A DNA stretch of 64,000 nucleotides from Actinotignum schaalii_C (lineage in GTDB: Bacteria > Actinomycetota > Actinomycetes > Actinomycetales > Actinomycetaceae), in NCBI RefSeq assembly GCF_034119425.1, contig NZ_JAWUEL010000006.1:30085-94084 (forward strand), read 5' to 3'. Positions 60,594 to 64,000 of the stretch are shown one piece after another. The notes beneath the pieces were generated by a model. It worked only from the letters and a program-made list of their open reading frames with translations. It made no database searches and was not told the origin of the DNA. The first letter of the stretch is position 1, and each line of letters starts with the position of its first letter. A program made the translations under genes and the position numbers.

Positions 60594-62027
60594 CTAGTTT
60601 TCAGCAGTGGTGGCCGGGGAATCCGCGGCCGGGTAATCCGCATCCAGCGCGAAGAGATCGGCCACGGTCTCCCCGCGAATAAGCCAGCGGGCCCGGCCAT
60701 CACGCACCGCAATAACTCCCGGGCTGGGAAGCATATTGTAATGGGAGGCCATGACCCGGCCGTAAGCGCCGGTTCCCGGCGTGACAAGCAGGTCACCGGC
60801 GTGAATATCTTCCGGGAGGGCGACGGCGCGCACCACAATATCGCCCGATTCGCAATGTTTACCGACAACTCGGCATACGCGCGAAGAAACTGCATCCTCG
60901 GCCTGGACTCGATCCACGAGTGCCGCGGTGTAATCCGCACCGTAGAGAGCGGGGCGGATATTATCGGACATTCCCCCGTCTACCGAAACATAGGTGCGGG
61001 TGCGGGTAGCATCCACGTGGACATCTTTGATGGTTCCCACCGTGTAGAGCGTCATGCCGGCCGGGGCAATAATGGAACGGCCCGGTTCCACGGATATCCG
61101 CGGAGCAGGAATGCCACTCTGGGCGCTGTGCCGGGCAACTTCCGTGGCGAGCACGGTGGCGAAGTCACGCGGGGAAGGCGGAATCGGGTCCGCACCGGTA
61201 TAGCGAACCCCGTAGCCACCGCCCAGATCTATTTCAGGGATAACACTCCCCAGCTCGCGCGCCACCCGAGCCCGCAGGTCAAGGATGGCGCGTGCCGCAG
61301 CCACAAAAGCATCCGTGGCCACGATTTGGGAGCCGATATGCGAATGCAATCCCACCAGGCGCAGCCACGGATGGGCGCTAATACGCCGGATAGCCTCCCA
61401 TGCAGCGCCGCTGGCGAGCGACAGGCCGAATTTTTGGTCCTCATGAGCGGTAGCGATGAAATCGTGGCCACCCGCGTGAATACCGGAGGTTACCCGCACA
61501 ACAACGGCCGCTACCTGCCCGCGGCGCGCGGCAGCCTCCGCCACCAGCTCCACTTCGGCTAAGGAATCAACTACGAGGTGGGCGACCTCATGCTCCAGGG
61601 CCAGCTCAATTTCCGCCGCGGATTTATTATTTCCGTGCAATCCGAGCTGGTGCCCCCGAGCTCCGGCCGCCAGGGCAATGCGCAGCTCTCCTTCGGAGCA
61701 GGTGTCCAGGTGGAGGCCTTCTTCCAGCATCCACCTAGCCACGCCCACGCTGGCAAAAGCCTTGCAGGCGTAGTAAACATCCGCTCCCGCCAGCTCCGCA
61801 AAAGCCTCGCGCATAGCGCTCACCCACGCGGCGGCGCGAGCGCGGGCATCTACTTCGTCCAGGATGTAGAGCGGGGTACCGAATTGTGCGGCCAGCCCGC
61901 TTACCGAACAGCCCCCTACCTCGAGATCGCCGGGAACCCGGCGCACCGTGCTGGACCACACCCCGGTGGGCGAACCATCCGGGACGGGCGCGGGCAGCTG
62001 CTCGAGAGCACTCACCGCGGCGCTCAC
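60594..62027 (-). CDS. lysA: Diaminopimelate decarboxylase
   Basis: A 477-residue PLP enzyme making L-lysine from meso-diaminopimelate. The PLP lysine is K89 in VYYACKAF; LVGLHSHIGSQI, the glycine-rich DLGGGYGVRY and SVEPGRSIIAP bind the phosphate; YVSVDGGMSDNIRPALYGA and CRVVGKHCESGDI complete the active site across the dimer. The GTG start overlaps the argS stop by four bases (GTGA), so translation is coupled. argS-lysA order is conserved in actinobacteria. Confidence 0.97.
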   Translation of the reverse strand: MSAAVSALEQLPAPVPDGSPTGVWSSTVRRVPGDLEVGGCSVSGLAAQFGTPLYILDEVDARARAAAWVSAMREAFAELAGADVYYACKAFASVGVARWMLEEGLHLDTCSEGELRIALAAGARGHQLGLHGNNKSAAEIELALEHEVAHLVVDSLAEVELVAEAAARRGQVAAVVVRVTSGIHAGGHDFIATAHEDQKFGLSLASGAAWEAIRRISAHPWLRLVGLHSHIGSQIVATDAFVAAARAILDLRARVARELGSVIPEIDLGGGYGVRYTGADPIPPSPRDFATVLATEVARHSAQSGIPAPRISVEPGRSIIAPAGMTLYTVGTIKDVHVDATRTRTYVSVDGGMSDNIRPALYGADYTAALVDRVQAEDAVSSRVCRVVGKHCESGDIVVRAVALPEDIHAGDLLVTPGTGAYGRVMASHYNMLPSPGVIAVRDGRARWLIRGETVADLFALDADYPAADSPATTAEN

Positions 62028-63700
62028 ATTTTCTCCGGGGCGCTGACCCCGAGCAGGTGCAGCCCGTTAGCGAGAACCTGACGGGTTGCATCATTAACCC
62101 ACAGGCGGGTGCGGTGCAGATCGCTGACTTCTTCATCCGCGCGCGGGGTGACCCGAGCCTTGCCGTACCAAGTGTGGTAGGCGCCGGCCAGTTCTTCCAG
62201 GTAGCGGGCCACCCGGTGAGGTTCGCGATTGGCCGCGGCCAGGGAGATCACTTCCGGGAAACGGGCCAGCTGCCCGATGAGATCGGAATCGGCTTGCTCA
62301 AGAAGTTCCGGGGTGAAGGCATCCGCGCGCCGCACCCCGTGTTCGGCCGCGTTACGAGCCACATTAGCGGTGCGGGCGTGGGCGTATTGCACGTAGTAAA
62401 CCGGGTTGTCATTGGTATGCGAGGCCAGCACATTGAGGTCCAGCTCCAGGGTGGTATCCACCGAGGCCCGCACCAGCGAGTAGCGTGCCGCATCCACGCC
62501 CACGGCATCCACCAGGTCTTCCAGGGTCACCACCGTGCCAGCGCGCTTGGACATACGCACCGGCGCGCCGTCACGCTTGAGATTGACCAGCTGGCCGATG
62601 AGGATTTCCATATTGCCGCCCTTGCCGGCGGTATCCCCAAACGCGCGGGCCATGGCGTACATGCGCCCGATATAGCCGTGGTGATCCGCGCCGAGCATAT
62701 AGACGGCATGATCGGCACCGCGGTGGCGCTTATCGAGGTAGTAGGCGATATCACCGGCGAAGTAGGCGGTTTCCCCATCCGATTTCACAATGACGCGGTC
62801 TTTATCATCACCGAAATCGGTGGAGCGCAGCCATACCGCGTTATCCTCTTCGTAAATAACACCGCGTTCCCGGAGTTTTTCGATGGCCGCGGCAACCGCT
62901 CCGGAATCGTGGAGGGATTGTTCGTGGAAGAACACATCGAATTCAGCCCGGAAATCTGCCAAGGAGCTCTTAATCTCCGCGAACATGAGCTCCACACCAC
63001 CAGCGCGAAATACTTCCTGAGCTTCGGCTTCCGGGAGGGTGCGCGGATCGGGATGCCCGGCAGCTAGTTCCTGGGAAATAACCTGCTGCGCAATATCGGA
63101 AATATATGTTCCACCGTAGCCATCTTCCGGTGTTTCACGGCCCAGTGCCGCGGCCAGCAAACTTTCCGAGAAATGATTGATTTGGTTGCCGTGATCATTG
63201 AAATAGTATTCGCGCACGACATTAGCGCCGGTAAAGCTGAGAATCCGGGCGAGGGTATCCCCCACCGCCGCCCAACGCGCTCCTCCGATGTGGATAGGAC
63301 CGGTGGGGTTCGCGGAGACGTATTCCAAATTGACGGTGGTCCCGGCGCCGGCTTGCGAGGAGCCGTAGTGTTCCGCCTGCTCCACGATGGTGCGGGCTAA
63401 TTCCCCAGCAGCACCCGCGGAGAGGCGAATATTAATAAAACCGGGGCCGGCGACCTCTACCTGGGCGATGCCGGCGACGCCCTCGAGGCGCCCGGCCAGC
63501 AGGGTGGCCAGATCACGCGGGGGCATTCCCGCGCGCTTGGCGAGCTGCATGGCCACATTCGTGGCCCAATCCCCGTGCTCACGCGAACGCGGGCGCTCGA
63601 TTTTCACCGCGGGAATATCACCATCGAGGTGAAGCTGACCTTCATTACGTGCGGCGTTAATTTCCGCCGCGATACATGCACTGAGTTCTTCCGGAGTCAC
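62024..63700 (-). CDS. argS: Arginyl-tRNA synthetase
   Basis: A 558-residue class I synthetase. N-terminal Add-1 domain (1-~115), HIGH-type motif GPIHIGG (134-140), ArgRS-specific EYVSANPTGP just before it, and RMSKR at 382-386 in place of KMSKS. The C-terminal anticodon-binding domain contains YVQYAHARTANVARNA, typical of ArgRS. I chose the GTG at 63700: a TACACT -10 ends 7 nt upstream and there is no Shine-Dalgarno, consistent with a leaderless mRNA. A longer open frame to 63937 would run antisense through the divergent tRNA-Arg gene and is rejected. Confidence 0.95.
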   Translation of the reverse strand: MTPEELSACIAAEINAARNEGQLHLDGDIPAVKIERPRSREHGDWATNVAMQLAKRAGMPPRDLATLLAGRLEGVAGIAQVEVAGPGFINIRLSAGAAGELARTIVEQAEHYGSSQAGAGTTVNLEYVSANPTGPIHIGGARWAAVGDTLARILSFTGANVVREYYFNDHGNQINHFSESLLAAALGRETPEDGYGGTYISDIAQQVISQELAAGHPDPRTLPEAEAQEVFRAGGVELMFAEIKSSLADFRAEFDVFFHEQSLHDSGAVAAAIEKLRERGVIYEEDNAVWLRSTDFGDDKDRVIVKSDGETAYFAGDIAYYLDKRHRGADHAVYMLGADHHGYIGRMYAMARAFGDTAGKGGNMEILIGQLVNLKRDGAPVRMSKRAGTVVTLEDLVDAVGVDAARYSLVRASVDTTLELDLNVLASHTNDNPVYYVQYAHARTANVARNAAEHGVRRADAFTPELLEQADSDLIGQLARFPEVISLAAANREPHRVARYLEELAGAYHTWYGKARVTPRADEEVSDLHRTRLWVNDATRQVLANGLHLLGVSAPEKM

Positions 63701-63707
63701 GTGTCTA

Positions 63708-63713
63708 AGTGTA
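63708..63713 (-). promoter_or_regulatory. -10 hexamer for leaderless argS-lysA transcript
   Basis: TACACT on the minus strand, 7 nt before the GTG at 63700; -35 not clear. Confidence 0.45.
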
Positions 63714-63829
63714 CGTGCTAACCCCGACAAAATTGCACCGCCACCCGCGACCGCACAAGATACGAAACTCCAAGTAAGAATCCAGGTATTTTTCCCGGCG
63801 CCTACCAACGTGGTAAAGTAGCGCAGTGC

Positions 63830-63902
63830 GCCCCGATAGCTCAGGGGATAGAGCGTTCGCCTCCGGAGCGAAAGGCCGCAGGTTCGAATCCTGTTCGGGG
63901 CA
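63830..63902 (+). tRNA. tRNA-Arg (CCG anticodon)
   Basis: A 73-nt cloverleaf: acceptor GCCCCGA/TCGGGGC, D-stem GCTC/GAGC, anticodon stem TTCGC/GCGAA with loop CTCCGGA (anticodon CCG, reading CGG), T-arm GCAGG-TTCGAAT-CCTGT, discriminator A, no encoded CCA. It diverges from argS, which charges it; this pairing is common in actinobacteria and could allow linked expression. Confidence 0.96.
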
Positions 63903-64000
63903 CAAATCGCATCAAGATGGGCCGGGTTAATAGACAAAAAGTGGGTCTAATGACGGCGTGTCGTTAGCTCCCGATCTGGCCTTTACGGATGTTTAGACCG
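63903..64000. other. Right edge, no gene visible
   Basis: 98 bp after tRNA-Arg with lower GC than the window average and a 7-bp inverted pair GGTCTAA (63944-63950) / TTAGACC (63993-63999). Too short to interpret; tRNA 3' ends are common integration sites, but no attachment repeat or integrase can be seen here. Confidence 0.4.

Noticed and set aside
63701..63937. 79-codon N-terminal extension of ArgS
   Set aside because: Would run antisense through the tRNA-Arg gene; family N-terminus begins at the GTG at 63700.

Overview
The window reads as a chromosomal segment of a high-GC actinobacterium, most likely a member of the Actinomycetaceae or a near relative; I cannot name the genus. The evidence is lineage-restricted genes (the glgE-treS-mak-glgB glucan pathway, NucS, UvrD2 with an HRDC domain, mycoredoxin, UPF0182, the COG5282 zincin-like family, DUF2550, a DivIVA-like coiled coil), tRNA genes without an encoded CCA, and several genes that appear to be leaderless (a -10 hexamer 6-7 nt before the start codon, no Shine-Dalgarno). 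There is no rRNA operon, transposase, integrase, phage module or CRISPR array.

Layout. (1) 1-3.3 kb: a lower-GC edge with a LysR regulator cut by the window end, initiator tRNA-fMet, and a Na+/H+ antiporter family protein. (2) 3.3-14.1 kb: UPF0182 membrane protein, a YlbL-type PDZ/Lon protease, a zincin-family protein with a degraded metal motif, a degenerate E1/cyclodehydratase-like protein, UvrD2, a mycoredoxin and NudC. (3) 14.2-34.2 kb: an alpha-glucan region of about 20 kb: glgX, trpS, glgE-treS-mak, glgB, then convergent malEFG maltodextrin uptake genes, a divergent LacI regulator and a GH13 alpha-glucosidase. No transporter ATPase gene is present. (4) 34.3-39.2 kb: a three-gene envelope/redox operon of unknown role (membrane protein, lipoprotein, thioredoxin-like TPR protein) divergent from a DivIVA-like coiled-coil gene. 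(5) 39.5-43.4 kb: alpha/beta hydrolase, a frameshifted orphan Phd antitoxin, a small zinc-binding protein, nagA, nucS, DUF2550. (6) 43.4-63.7 kb: an almost unbroken minus-strand housekeeping block: argS-lysA-hom-thrB-rho-rpmE-prfA-prmC-TsaC/Sua5-wecA-atpIBEFHAGDC. It is interrupted only by a plus-strand aroD between lysA and hom, and thrC is missing from its usual place. A tRNA-Arg(CCG) diverges from argS at the right end.

Functionally, region 3 links import and hydrolysis of maltodextrins to interconversion with trehalose (TreS), maltose-1-phosphate (Mak) and branched glucan (GlgE, GlgB, GlgX). The right block links aspartate-family amino-acid synthesis, translation termination, transcription termination and ATP synthase.

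The most unusual signals are non-coding: a four-copy dispersed palindromic element of about 65 bp, nearly all at convergent 3' ends; a strongly over-represented, strand-skewed nonamer CGACGACGC; and a candidate leaderless upstream ORF overlapping the aroD start. The coding oddities are loss of the active-site motif in the zincin, loss of the nucleotide site in the E1-like protein, the frameshifted orphan antitoxin, and long oppositely charged tails on GlgE and GlgB.
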